Assembly (NCBI GenBank): GCA_944325105.1 | Contig: CALUYW010000002.1 | Span: forward strand, 105,120 to 169,119 | Direction: 5' to 3' | DNA: 64,000 bases | DNA from: Candidatus Gastranaerophilales bacterium | GTDB taxonomy: Bacteria; Cyanobacteriota; Vampirovibrionia; Gastranaerophilales; Gastranaerophilaceae | Part shown: positions 29,999-38,200 of the stretch, one piece after another | Layout: each line of letters opens with the position of its first letter | Position numbering within the stretch: position 1 is the stretch's first letter | The notes under the pieces: generated by a model | What the model saw: the letters and a program-made list of their open reading frames with translations, nothing else | Told to the model about the DNA's origin: nothing | The model's database searches: none | Made by a program: the position numbers and the translations under genes

Positions 29999-30784
29999 GT
30001 GATGGAAAATCTTATTGAAATAAAAAACCTATATAAAACATATAGCGATGACACGGGTTTCTTAAGTACAAAAAAAGAACCCGTGCATGCGCTTAAAGGT
30101 ATTAACCTTGAAATTAAAAAGGGGGAAATTTTAGCTCTTGTGGGAGAATCAGGCTGCGGGAAGTCAACTCTTGGCAACTGCATTTTAAAACTTCTTGATG
30201 TTACATCCGGAGAGATTTTATTTGAGGGCGAAAACATTTTAAACTACGATAAAAAACAGACAAAAGCCTTCAGAAAACAAGCACAGATGATTTTTCAGAA
30301 CCCTTATTCAAGTCTGAATCCTAAAATGAAAATAAAAGAAATTCTTGAAGAGCCACTCAAAATCCACGGCATTAAAAATAAAAAAGAAACAGTTTATGAG
30401 ACAATTAAGCTTTGCGGTCTAAATCAAAACGACTTAAAAAAATACCCTCACGAGTTCTCGGGCGGACAAAGACAAAGAATTGCAATAGCCAGAGCCCTTG
30501 TTCTAAAGCCTAAGTTCATTGTGGCGGATGAACCTATTTCAGCACTTGACGTGAGTATAGCAGCGCAAATTATTAACCTTTTAATAGAATTAAAAGATAA
30601 ACTGGATTTGACTTTTTTATTTATTTCTCATGACTTAAACATCGTAAAATACATAAGCGAGCGCACTGCAGTACTTAACAAGGGCAAAATTGTTGAGATG
30701 GGTTCAACAGATGAAATATTTGAAAACCCCAAAGACGACTATACAAAGCTGCTTTTAGGCTCAATACCAAAGGTAGATTTTTAG
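29999..30784 (+). CDS. ABC transporter ATP-binding protein, OppF/DppF type
   Basis: ATPase subunit of a peptide- or nickel-type ABC importer. Walker A GESGCGKST, Q-loop FQNPYSSLNP (the NPYSSLNP form is typical of OppF/DppF), signature FSGGQRQRIAIARAL, Walker B FIVADEP and switch histidine FISHDLN are all intact. At 261 aa it is a single complete domain. No permease, binding protein or OppD partner lies nearby, so it is an orphan gene whose partners must be elsewhere. Either GTG at 29999 or ATG at 30002 starts it. It ends one base before the convergent queE stop. Confidence 0.9.
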   Translation: MMENLIEIKNLYKTYSDDTGFLSTKKEPVHALKGINLEIKKGEILALVGESGCGKSTLGNCILKLLDVTSGEILFEGENILNYDKKQTKAFRKQAQMIFQNPYSSLNPKMKIKEILEEPLKIHGIKNKKETVYETIKLCGLNQNDLKKYPHEFSGGQRQRIAIARALVLKPKFIVADEPISALDVSIAAQIINLLIELKDKLDLTFLFISHDLNIVKYISERTAVLNKGKIVEMGSTDEIFENPKDDYTKLLLGSIPKVDF

Positions 30785-31456
30785 TTATCTTATATCTAAA
30801 AATTTATGCATCTGGGCTATCAGCCTTATGTTTTTGTATTTTTTATAGAATTTTTCAAAAATTTCATAAGGATAAAAGTCCTTGTTTATTGGCATTTTCG
30901 GCTGCAGGACAAGTAAAATGCCGTATTTTTTTGCAAAAGATACAGCCTGTTCAATTTCTTCATCCAAAATGTTTTCATCAAAAATTATTTTTGCAAAGAC
31001 TTCTTTTTTCTGCGCCACAAGCATAAAATCATCAAAGGTAATTAGGCTAAAATCCTGCCCTGTTGCGCTTTTTAGCTTTATATCCGTTGCTATAATATCA
31101 ACGTAATCAATGATTTTTTCTAATCCCTCAGGGTGCGTCCCGTTGGTTTCAAGGTAGATTTTTTTATTCAACCTGTTTTTATATCTTTTTAAAAACTCAC
31201 ACAAAAAATCAGCCTCTAAAAGCGGCTCCCCGCCCGTAAAACTCACGACATTAGCGTCATGGGATTTTAATTCTTCAAAAAATTCTTCATAGTTGTATTC
31301 TTTAGAATTTTCATCACATCTAAAATCAGTATCACAGTAGCTGCAGTTAAGGTTACATTTTGTAGTTCTTACAAAAAGGTGCTTTTCACCTATATATGGG
31401 CCTTCTCCTTGAATTGAGGTAAAAATTTCTTTTATCTTTATTTTTGAATTATCCAT
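30785..31456 (-). CDS. queE: 7-carboxy-7-deazaguanine synthase
   Basis: Radical SAM enzyme of queuosine precursor synthesis, converting 6-carboxytetrahydropterin to 7-carboxy-7-deazaguanine. The 223-aa protein starts with the family hallmark IFTSIQGEGPYIGEKHLFVR and has the cluster motif CNLNCSYCD. FTGGEPLLEAD (the SAM-binding GGEP) and YLETNGTHPE follow. Other queuosine genes are absent from the window. The ATG overlaps the last 8 bases of the dnaJ-like gene, indicating translational coupling. Confidence 0.92.
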   Translation of the reverse strand: MDNSKIKIKEIFTSIQGEGPYIGEKHLFVRTTKCNLNCSYCDTDFRCDENSKEYNYEEFFEELKSHDANVVSFTGGEPLLEADFLCEFLKRYKNRLNKKIYLETNGTHPEGLEKIIDYVDIIATDIKLKSATGQDFSLITFDDFMLVAQKKEVFAKIIFDENILDEEIEQAVSFAKKYGILLVLQPKMPINKDFYPYEIFEKFYKKYKNIRLIAQMHKFLDIR

Positions 31457-32435
31457 ATTTTCTGATATCTTCCCTTAAATCGCCCTTGTAAATGTCTGAA
31501 ATCTCACGATAGAGCTCAACTTCTTTATCTCCCAATTGAGGCAAAATGTCAATTACAACTTTTACCAAAAGAGGGTCACGAGTGTTTGTTTGAGCATTTA
31601 AAAAACCGCTCTCCATAAGCTTGAAGATAGTATTAGTCCTTGTTTTTGGAGGGATTTTTAAAATTTTTGTACCGTTATCGGGTATAGGGATTTTTATCTG
31701 CGCGCCAAGTACAGCCTCATAAGGGCTAATAGGTACTTCAATAAAGGCAAGTCCGTCAAGACTTTTAAAAGCTGCGTTTTTTTCAACATGAACTACAAGG
31801 TACAAATCGCCGTTTTTACCGCCAAATTTGCCCTCTTCGCCCTCGTTTTTGACTCTTATTTTAATCCCGTCACGAACATTGGGGGGGATTTTTACATTTA
31901 TTTTTTTATACTGAGTTTTTTCGCCCTTACCGTCACAAAAAGTGCACTTTGAACCGTTTATAAACTTAGAACCAAAACACTTTGGACATTTTTCACTTGT
32001 TAAAATATTGACCTTTCTGCTTGTACCGGATATTGCTTCAGAGCTTGTTATGTTAATGTGTGTTATAATGTCCTGACCGTTGATTTTTTTAGGGTTTTTT
32101 TGAGGCTTTTCTTTTTTCTTATTTCTAAAATAAGCATAAAAACTGCTTGTAAAATCTTCGTATGTTTTTTTCTCTTCTTTTTTTTCAAAAGAATTACAGG
32201 TTTCTTTTGTTTCTTTCTTTTTTTGATTAAAACCGTATGCAAAATCGTACTGAGAGCGCATAGTATCATCGAGCAGAGTTTTTGCCGCAAGATTTACCTG
32301 CTTAAATAAAATCTCAGCTTCAAGGGTATGATTAACATCTGGATGATATTTTCTTGCTTTAGCGCGAAAAGCAGATTTTATTTCATCCCTTGTAGCTTCG
32401 GGGGAAATTTCTAAAATATCATAGTAATTTTTCAT
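31449..32435 (-). CDS. DnaJ-like co-chaperone with a halved zinc domain
   Basis: Hsp40 co-chaperone of about 328 residues. The J domain opens the protein (YYDILEISPEATRDEIKSAF, with HPD intact in KYHPDVNH). A lysine-rich linker replaces the usual Gly/Phe region. The zinc domain has only two cysteine repeats, CPKCFGSK and CTFCDGKG, instead of the four of classic DnaJ. The C-terminal substrate-binding beta domains (VKIPPNVRDGIKIRVKNEGE) are complete. The ATG at 32435 is chosen because the frame further upstream runs through the terminator of the preceding gene. It is coupled to queE by an 8-bp overlap. Confidence 0.85.
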   Translation of the reverse strand: MKNYYDILEISPEATRDEIKSAFRAKARKYHPDVNHTLEAEILFKQVNLAAKTLLDDTMRSQYDFAYGFNQKKKETKETCNSFEKKEEKKTYEDFTSSFYAYFRNKKKEKPQKNPKKINGQDIITHINITSSEAISGTSRKVNILTSEKCPKCFGSKFINGSKCTFCDGKGEKTQYKKINVKIPPNVRDGIKIRVKNEGEEGKFGGKNGDLYLVVHVEKNAAFKSLDGLAFIEVPISPYEAVLGAQIKIPIPDNGTKILKIPPKTRTNTIFKLMESGFLNAQTNTRDPLLVKVVIDILPQLGDKEVELYREISDIYKGDLREDIRKYG

Positions 32436-32482
32436 TTGATATGATTTTAAGGAAATTTTTAAAAAAATCCAATAGCACATAA

Positions 32483-32519
32483 AAAAACAACCGGACAATT
32501 TCTCATCCGGTTGTTTTAT
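32483..32519 (-). terminator. terminator of the GlgC-like gene
   Basis: The inverted repeat acaaccgg / ccggttgt has a 12-base loop and A/T tracts on both sides. It lies between the nucleotidyltransferase gene and dnaJ. Confidence 0.75.
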
Positions 32520-32545
32520 ATGCATCAATAAGCTATTATTGCTAA

Positions 32546-34390
32546 CTATTGACCTGCAACGTATATGTTGCCGCGAACACTTTGTACGCCGTATTTTTCT
32601 TTAAATGCTTCAAGAGCGCCTTTTGATTGAGCAGAATCAAATACAATACCGGATTCAAGGTCTACGTTGCTTGCAAAGTCGTTTAATACAAACTCGGGCA
32701 TACCGTAGTATTTGTTGTCAGGCGATGTACCATGGAGTCTTACTTCATTTGCAACATCTTTGATAAGTTTTAGGTATGCTTCAGCTGTACCGATATCGTC
32801 CCATACAGCAGGTTTTCCGCCTTTTGCTTCAAGAGGAACTGTATAGACTTTCATAGGATTTCCGTCTTTGTCGAGAAGTTTGCCTTCATTTGCAAGTTTA
32901 ACAATCTTAGGCATTACGTTTCCGCCAAGACCTGTACTTTCAGGCGTCAAGATACCTTGTGCCATAAGAACTTTTTGAGCTTCTTTGCTTAGGAAGTACA
33001 ATCCGGGGTTAGCTAAAAATCTGTTTTCGTCAGACGGGTCAATAGCTGTTTGAACTTTTCTGAATTCTTCCATTGCCTTATCATATGCGCCAGGTTGAGT
33101 AAAGTCATTTGGCATAGGTGCATTTGAGGTATACGAGGGCTTTTCTAAAAATTCTTTTATTTGAAGATTACCGTTTTCGTCTTGCTGAATTCCTAACAAA
33201 CCAAATGATTTAGCTCTTTCAGGGTTTACGGGATAATAAGGAATTACAAGAGCAGCATTGGGAAGAGTCTTAAGCGCATGATATGTACGGCTAACATCAG
33301 CATTTGTGAAAATATCAGCATTCAAAATGATAGAATCACGGTCATTTCTGATTAAGTCACGTTTTAAACCTTCACTTATAGCACCGCCATCAGTTTTGTA
33401 TTTTGAAACATAATAAACACCGTTACCTTCAGGAATTTCATGGTTTTGGCTCAAGTATATAACATCATCATTTTCATCACCGTTTAAAATACCTGCAGCA
33501 GCCGCAAGGTTAAGTGTTGTACCAATAATACGATATCTGTCATCTGTAGGTAATTTTGCAGATGGTTTATTTTCAAATTCTCTTGAGATATTAAAGAATC
33601 TTTCACCAAAACCGCCTGCAGGGATAATAACCGTCGGGTCATTTTCTCTTACAACATCAGCATAATCACCCTTAATTGTTTGCTTTTGCAGACCTGAATC
33701 AGCGTATGAATCAACCGCATTTAGTGTTCTTGGTTCTTTATTTAAAGTTGTAATAACAGTCCTGCCTGTAAATGAAATATCTTTATGACCTTCGCCGGGA
33801 GTCGGTTCATATGAACCGGGCATTTTGAATTCAAAACCATCACCTATTAACTCAGAACCGGCAAACATTTTAATTACTTTTTTACCCAGAGTTTCAGGGT
33901 CTTTTACGGTAATTTCAGGCATGAACTTACCTTGCTTGTATGTAACTACAGGCATTACTTCTCTGTTAGCATCAATTTTGCCGACAAAAATCGTATTTCC
34001 TTTATCGTTGCTTACGGTATAGACATTTCTTCCGTCAATAAATTCCTTTGTTACGTTTAAACCTGCAGCGTTGAGCTTTTCTGTACCTTCGGGCATTTTC
34101 TTCAAAGGCAAATCAATATTTTCCGCAATATCAAGAAGATTTGGAATTCTGATTTCTTTTGGAGTAATGATTGATTTTTCTAAATCACTTAACTCTACAG
34201 AACCTGCAAAATTAACTGTTTTTGCAGTTTGAATACCGTTTAGTGCTTGGTATGCACCGGCAAGTTTTGCGGCTTGAGTTTTTGAACCTTCAAAATTTAC
34301 ACTTTGTGCTTTTGCAGGTGTTACTGCAACATTTGTACGTAGTGCCTGATTTTTAACATTTACAGGACTTAAACTAACTTTGTTTATCAT
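32546..34390 (-). CDS. GlgC-like sugar-phosphate nucleotidyltransferase with long tagged N-terminus
   Basis: Residues 250-614 form a nucleotidyltransferase of the ADP-glucose pyrophosphorylase type: VIIPAGGFGERF (257-265) followed by KPSAKLP, SIILNADIFTN (metal-binding Asp near 345), EFLEKPSY and AVWDDIGTAEAYLK. It may make ADP-glucose for glycogen, but related enzymes use other sugars. The first 250 residues are unusual. They contain SVNFEGSKTQ and KTVNFAGSVE, two copies of the F-x-G tag, plus DISFTGRT near 205. No signal peptide is present. A GGAAAT site precedes the ATG. It is a single gene with its own terminator. Confidence 0.75.
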   Translation of the reverse strand: MINKVSLSPVNVKNQALRTNVAVTPAKAQSVNFEGSKTQAAKLAGAYQALNGIQTAKTVNFAGSVELSDLEKSIITPKEIRIPNLLDIAENIDLPLKKMPEGTEKLNAAGLNVTKEFIDGRNVYTVSNDKGNTIFVGKIDANREVMPVVTYKQGKFMPEITVKDPETLGKKVIKMFAGSELIGDGFEFKMPGSYEPTPGEGHKDISFTGRTVITTLNKEPRTLNAVDSYADSGLQKQTIKGDYADVVRENDPTVIIPAGGFGERFFNISREFENKPSAKLPTDDRYRIIGTTLNLAAAAGILNGDENDDVIYLSQNHEIPEGNGVYYVSKYKTDGGAISEGLKRDLIRNDRDSIILNADIFTNADVSRTYHALKTLPNAALVIPYYPVNPERAKSFGLLGIQQDENGNLQIKEFLEKPSYTSNAPMPNDFTQPGAYDKAMEEFRKVQTAIDPSDENRFLANPGLYFLSKEAQKVLMAQGILTPESTGLGGNVMPKIVKLANEGKLLDKDGNPMKVYTVPLEAKGGKPAVWDDIGTAEAYLKLIKDVANEVRLHGTSPDNKYYGMPEFVLNDFASNVDLESGIVFDSAQSKGALEAFKEKYGVQSVRGNIYVAGQ

Positions 34391-34517
34391 TGGGGATTTC
34401 CTTTCGCTATCCTCTCACAACTAACAACTTTTTGCATATTTAAGTATGCATGGTACTTAACAACCGTAAAAAAAATGTTTTGTTCTTTTTTTCACATAAT
34501 TTACAAATATTTACAAT

Positions 34518-35183
34518 TTACTTAACAACACCTAAATCCAGAACTTTTTTGAGTTCGGATTTTATAATACCGTGGATTTCTTCCTTGCTTTTTGTTCCGT
34601 CTATTTCGATAAAACCATACTCTTTTTCAAGCTTTTTATACTCATCAAGACATCTTTTTTGATAAATTTCAAAACTTTTATAGATATCAGTTGATAAACC
34701 TATATCTCTTCCTGATTCAAAATAATCCAGTCCGCCTGAAGCGATAAGTCTTTTTATCAAAATATCCGGAGGCATTTTTAAGTAAAACACCAAATCAGGC
34801 TCGGGGGCAAATTCGTAAAGTTTTTTTACCCAGTTAATATCATGGCCTCTGACTGAATCACGAACAAAGGCGGTGTAGACGTATCTGTCTAAAAGCACTA
34901 CAAAACCTGCCTTAAGAGCAGGAATTATAACATTCTCCAGCCTGTCTGCGTAATCTGCGGCATAAAGAAGGGAAAAAGTTGTGGTATTAAGGAGATTTTT
35001 CTCCTTCGCCTCGTTAATAAGACCTGAAATAAGCCTTGAAGTTTTCCACTCGGAAACTACACAGCCGTAGCTTAAGCCCTCAACAAAGCCTTTTAGCATA
35101 TTTACCTGTGTGGATTTTCCTGCCCCGTCAGTACCTTCAATAACAACAAGAAGTCCGTCATAACCGTGTTTTTTATAAGTCAT
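34518..35183 (-). CDS. thymidylate kinase-like protein (second of a tandem pair)
   Basis: A 221-aa P-loop nucleotide kinase of the dTMP kinase family. Walker A is VIEGTDGAGKST, and LDRYVYTAFVRD corresponds to the DRY motif. A final IEIDGTKSKEEIHG segment is typical of the family. It is about 40% alike by eye to the protein encoded immediately upstream, and the two genes overlap by 11 bp. The two could form a heterodimer, or one could phosphorylate another substrate. The ATP-binding lid region (LIKRLIASGG) is less arginine-rich than in standard dTMP kinase. Confidence 0.78.
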   Translation of the reverse strand: MTYKKHGYDGLLVVIEGTDGAGKSTQVNMLKGFVEGLSYGCVVSEWKTSRLISGLINEAKEKNLLNTTTFSLLYAADYADRLENVIIPALKAGFVVLLDRYVYTAFVRDSVRGHDINWVKKLYEFAPEPDLVFYLKMPPDILIKRLIASGGLDYFESGRDIGLSTDIYKSFEIYQKRCLDEYKKLEKEYGFIEIDGTKSKEEIHGIIKSELKKVLDLGVVK

Positions 35184-35868
35184 TTTCGCCCTCTTTTATC
35201 TCAATACCTCTTTTTTTGAGCACATCGCACACAAGGCTTCTGAAGTACTTTTGTTTTTGATGAATTGTTTCATTGGCATCAATTTTAATAAGACCGTATT
35301 CATCAATCATATTTTTATATTGTTCAATAACTCTGTTTTGAAAAAGCACATAACTTTTATAAGGGTTATTTGAAAGCTTTAAGTCCATGCCTGCTTCATA
35401 AAACTTCGGCTGACGATTTGTGCAAATTCTCTCAAGTGAAACCTTGGCACTTACATCAAAATAAACGCTTAAATCGGGCTTAATTGCAAAACCGTACATA
35501 TTTCTGACCCACTTTGGGTCAACTTCACGTGCAACATCACGCGCAAAGGCAGTGTAGACGTATCTGTCTGCAAGAACTATAAAACCTGCTTTAAGAGCGG
35601 GGATAATGGTACGCTCCAACCTGTCCGCAAAATCTACCGCATGCAAAATGGAAAACGTGCGCCCCGAGAGGAGATTTTTCTTTTTTGCACGTTTAGTTGT
35701 TTGAGAAATTAACTCAGACGAGTTCCACTGAGTCAAAATAACGTCAAGATTTTTTGACTTTAGCCAACTGTACAATAAATCAAGCTGGGTACTTTTACCC
35801 GAACCGTCAATACCTTCAACACAAATCAACACACCTTGCAGTTTATGGTCTTTTGAAAATCTTAACAT
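35173..35868 (-). CDS. thymidylate kinase-like protein (first of a tandem pair)
   Basis: A 231-aa P-loop kinase of the dTMP kinase family, with Walker A CVEGIDGSGKST, the DRY-type motif LADRYVYTAFARD and a lid segment ERICTNRQPKFYEAG. dTMP kinase converts dTMP to dTDP. Which of the two paralogues does so, if either, cannot be settled by reading. A probable promoter (TATTAT) and a weak AAGGCAG ribosome site precede the ATG. The coding end overlaps the next paralogue by 11 bp, indicating coupled translation. Confidence 0.78.
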   Translation of the reverse strand: MLRFSKDHKLQGVLICVEGIDGSGKSTQLDLLYSWLKSKNLDVILTQWNSSELISQTTKRAKKKNLLSGRTFSILHAVDFADRLERTIIPALKAGFIVLADRYVYTAFARDVAREVDPKWVRNMYGFAIKPDLSVYFDVSAKVSLERICTNRQPKFYEAGMDLKLSNNPYKSYVLFQNRVIEQYKNMIDEYGLIKIDANETIHQKQKYFRSLVCDVLKKRGIEIKEGENDL

Positions 35869-35946
35869 TTTCTGCCTTGTTTTTTTTACCGTTTAACAAT
35901 AATATCTATATAGTAAATCATAAATTGTAAAAGAGAGCAACAAAAA

Positions 35947-36828
35947 ATGATGTATCAAAGCGTTAAAAAAAGTATTTCCATAATCATTGATAATCCTGTA
36001 TTAACACTTAGTTTTGTTATATATTTAATCTTTCTTACTTTTGTTATGCCAAAACTTTTTGTTTGGCAAAATGTAATTGTCTTTGCACTCATTGTGCTTT
36101 TAATACTGCTTTTTACTTCGGCGTTTTTTGCAGGCTGGCTGCAAATGGTAAAAACAGCCATTGAAAACTCAAAAAAAGAGGAGCGTAACGAGGAAGAAAG
36201 AGTAAAAGAATTTATTCAGATGAAAAACGACTTTTTTAGCGCCGTTCCCGTTTATATTTTGCCGATTTTAGGCGGAATAGTGCTTTATTTTATAATGTTC
36301 TTTTTGCTCGTTGCTTTTAACATAAAATTTGCAAACCACTTTATCGGCAGGCTTGATTTTATTGTAGACACCATAAACTCAATTCCTCAGGATTCTCAGG
36401 CGCTGCACGCTTTTGTAAGCAGCTTGCCACAGGATAAAATAATGATTTTATGGAGCTGGCAGTTTTTATTTTTGTTTACCATAGGGATTTTTAACTTCCT
36501 TATAATGTTTTGGGCATCCGCTCTTTACTACCCCGAAAAATGCACAACAAGCCCGCTTAGCGCTCTTAAAAACTCGCTCTTTGCGATTTTTAAACACCCT
36601 GTAAAATCTTTAGCGCTTTATACTTTTATACTTATTTTAGGTATGCTCTTTAAAATCATAAGCATTTCTTTTGCCACAAATGTCGTTTTATACTTTATCT
36701 TTATGGTTTTAGCTATATATTTCTGGGTATTTGTATTTGTGCTAATATTTGACTATTATGAGTCAAGATTTTACAATCACGGTGATAACGGGTGCGACCT
36801 GCTCGGGAAAAACAAGTCTGTCAATTGA
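35947..36828 (+). CDS. multi-span membrane protein
   Basis: A 293-aa integral membrane protein with about six hydrophobic segments: two in the first 65 residues (LTLSFVIYLIFLTFV and FALIVLLILLFTSAFFAGW), one near 100-125, one near 170-195, and two in the last 80 residues. A charged loop (ENSKKEERNEEERVKEF) lies between the second and third. No known family was recognised; general resemblance to DUF-type inner-membrane proteins is possible. The last 71 bases are also the beginning of miaA in another frame, so its C-terminal 23 residues are constrained by that overlap. Confidence 0.65.
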   Translation: MMYQSVKKSISIIIDNPVLTLSFVIYLIFLTFVMPKLFVWQNVIVFALIVLLILLFTSAFFAGWLQMVKTAIENSKKEERNEEERVKEFIQMKNDFFSAVPVYILPILGGIVLYFIMFFLLVAFNIKFANHFIGRLDFIVDTINSIPQDSQALHAFVSSLPQDKIMILWSWQFLFLFTIGIFNFLIMFWASALYYPEKCTTSPLSALKNSLFAIFKHPVKSLALYTFILILGMLFKIISISFATNVVLYFIFMVLAIYFWVFVFVLIFDYYESRFYNHGDNGCDLLGKNKSVN

Positions 36829-37630
36829 TTTGGCTAAAAAAATCAACGCAGAGATTATCTGTGCAGACTCAAGAAGTGTGTACAAGGGTCTTGATATTGT
36901 AAGTGCTAAGCCCAAAAAAGAAGAAATGCAGGGCGTAAAACACCACCTGCTTGATATTGTAACACCTGATTGCGACTTTAGCGCAGGCGATTTTGCAAAA
37001 GAGGCACAGCGCACAATTGAGCAAATTAAAAAAGAAGGTAAAAATGTAATTGTAACAGGCGGTACGTGGTTTTATATAAAATCTTTGCTTGATGATAAGA
37101 AGCTACCTCAAGTCGGCATTAACAAAAAACTAAGAGAAGAGCTGAACCTAAAAACACCTGATGAACTCTGGGAAATGCTTTATAAACTGGATAGCACAAG
37201 AGCGCAGCAAATTCACAAAAACAACAAAGATAAAGTCATCCGCTCAATTGAGATGTGCATCGGGCTTAATATGCCTATATCAGAGTATGTTAGGGAAGAT
37301 AAAGAACAATACGGTGCAAAATGGTTTATGCCAAAAATCGAGCGGGAAGAACTGTATCAAAGGATAAATAAAAGGGTAGATATTATGGTAGGCGAGGGGC
37401 TCTATGACGAGTGGCAAAAAAATAAAACCCTCTATCCAAACTCAAAAATGCTTGAGAACACCATAGGCTACAGGGAATTTTTTGAACTTGAGCGAGGCGA
37501 GTATAAAAACTTCAACGAGGCGGTTGATAAGATTAAACAAAGGACAAGAAACTTTGCAAAGCGCCAGCTTACATATTTTCGCTCAAATAAGGACATAAAA
37601 AGCATTGGCGGTATTGGGGAAATAATCTAA
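36758..37630 (+). CDS. miaA: tRNA dimethylallyltransferase
   Basis: Transfers a dimethylallyl group to A37 of tRNAs that read codons starting with U. The P-loop is TVITGATCSGKTSLS, followed by ICADSRSVYKGLDIVSAKP (substrate pocket), GVKHHLLDIV and VTGGTWFYIKSLL, all diagnostic. The C-terminal QRTRNFAKRQLTYFRS motif is also present. The P-loop begins only nine residues after the ATG at 36758, so the start cannot be moved far downstream. The gene therefore really overlaps the membrane protein gene by at least 71 bp. An ATG at 36749 is the alternative. Confidence 0.94.
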   Translation: MSQDFTITVITGATCSGKTSLSIDLAKKINAEIICADSRSVYKGLDIVSAKPKKEEMQGVKHHLLDIVTPDCDFSAGDFAKEAQRTIEQIKKEGKNVIVTGGTWFYIKSLLDDKKLPQVGINKKLREELNLKTPDELWEMLYKLDSTRAQQIHKNNKDKVIRSIEMCIGLNMPISEYVREDKEQYGAKWFMPKIEREELYQRINKRVDIMVGEGLYDEWQKNKTLYPNSKMLENTIGYREFFELERGEYKNFNEAVDKIKQRTRNFAKRQLTYFRSNKDIKSIGGIGEII

Positions 37631-37657
37631 AAACCCCTGCAATTTGCAGGGGTTTAA
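37630..37657. terminator. terminator between miaA and hpf
   Basis: The inverted repeat aaacccctgca / tgcaggggttt has a 3-base loop right after the miaA stop, with short T/A tracts on both sides. The two genes converge here. Confidence 0.7.
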
Positions 37658-37688
37658 TCTGTTATTTATTAAATTTTTATAGTGCTTA

Positions 37689-38048
37689 TTATTTAGCCGC
37701 CTCTTCATCAGCAATAGATTCTGTTCTGATTGAAGGTGAGCCGCTTTTTGCTTTCAAGTATTTTTCTTTGTACTTTCTTACTTGTCTTTCCAGTTTGTCG
37801 CACACTAAATCGATTGAAGCATACATTGACTCAGCTTTTTCTTCAACTCTTACAGTGTCACCCAGTACTTTGCAGTTAATTTCCGCAACGTGAGAGTCTG
37901 CAACGGACGGATTTTTAATAACGGTTAAAACAACGTCAATTGCCTGAATTTGGTCATAATGTGCCGCAACTTTACCGGCTTTTTCTTTAACGTAGGCTTT
38001 AATTGCGTCAGTAATTTCTACGTTACGTCCGTTTACGTGAATATGCAT
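37689..38048 (-). CDS. hpf: ribosome hibernation promoting factor, short form
   Basis: Binds the decoding region of idle 30S subunits and inactivates ribosomes in slow growth. The 119-aa protein has the HPF/RaiA beta-alpha-beta-beta-beta-alpha pattern: MHIHVNGRNVEIT, the helix IKAYVKEKAGKVAAHY and the basic helix DKLERQVRKYKEKYLKAK. It ends in a short polar tail and lacks the dimerisation domain of long HPF. The ATG at 38048 is chosen because GGAGAAACT stands directly before it; the open frame extends further upstream without a ribosome site. Confidence 0.88.
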   Translation of the reverse strand: MHIHVNGRNVEITDAIKAYVKEKAGKVAAHYDQIQAIDVVLTVIKNPSVADSHVAEINCKVLGDTVRVEEKAESMYASIDLVCDKLERQVRKYKEKYLKAKSGSPSIRTESIADEEAAK

Positions 38049-38156
38049 AGTTTCTCCGTTTCTAGCCATATACTCTCTATATAGCAACTTTCCTTATTAT
38101 ACAACATCGAATTGTATTTTTAAAGACACAAATAGTAAAAAATTTAAAATTTGTAG

Positions 38157-38162
38157 TATAAT
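38157..38162 (+). promoter_or_regulatory. -10 box of the aminotransferase-hisH unit
   Basis: TATAAT with a transcription start expected near 38169. A GAGAGG ribosome site follows and the ATG is at 38201, so this unit has an ordinary leader. The -35 region is not clear. Confidence 0.45.
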
Positions 38163-38200
38163 TGGTGACAGACGCAAAAAAATCGTGAGAGGAAAAAATT

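Noticed and set aside
29999..30784. Complete peptide ABC transporter operon
   Set aside because: Only the ATPase is present; the neighbours are a sigma factor gene and convergent queE.
32436..32528. Longer N-terminus of the DnaJ-like protein
   Set aside because: The extra codons read through the terminator hairpin of the preceding gene, and the J domain begins at 32435.
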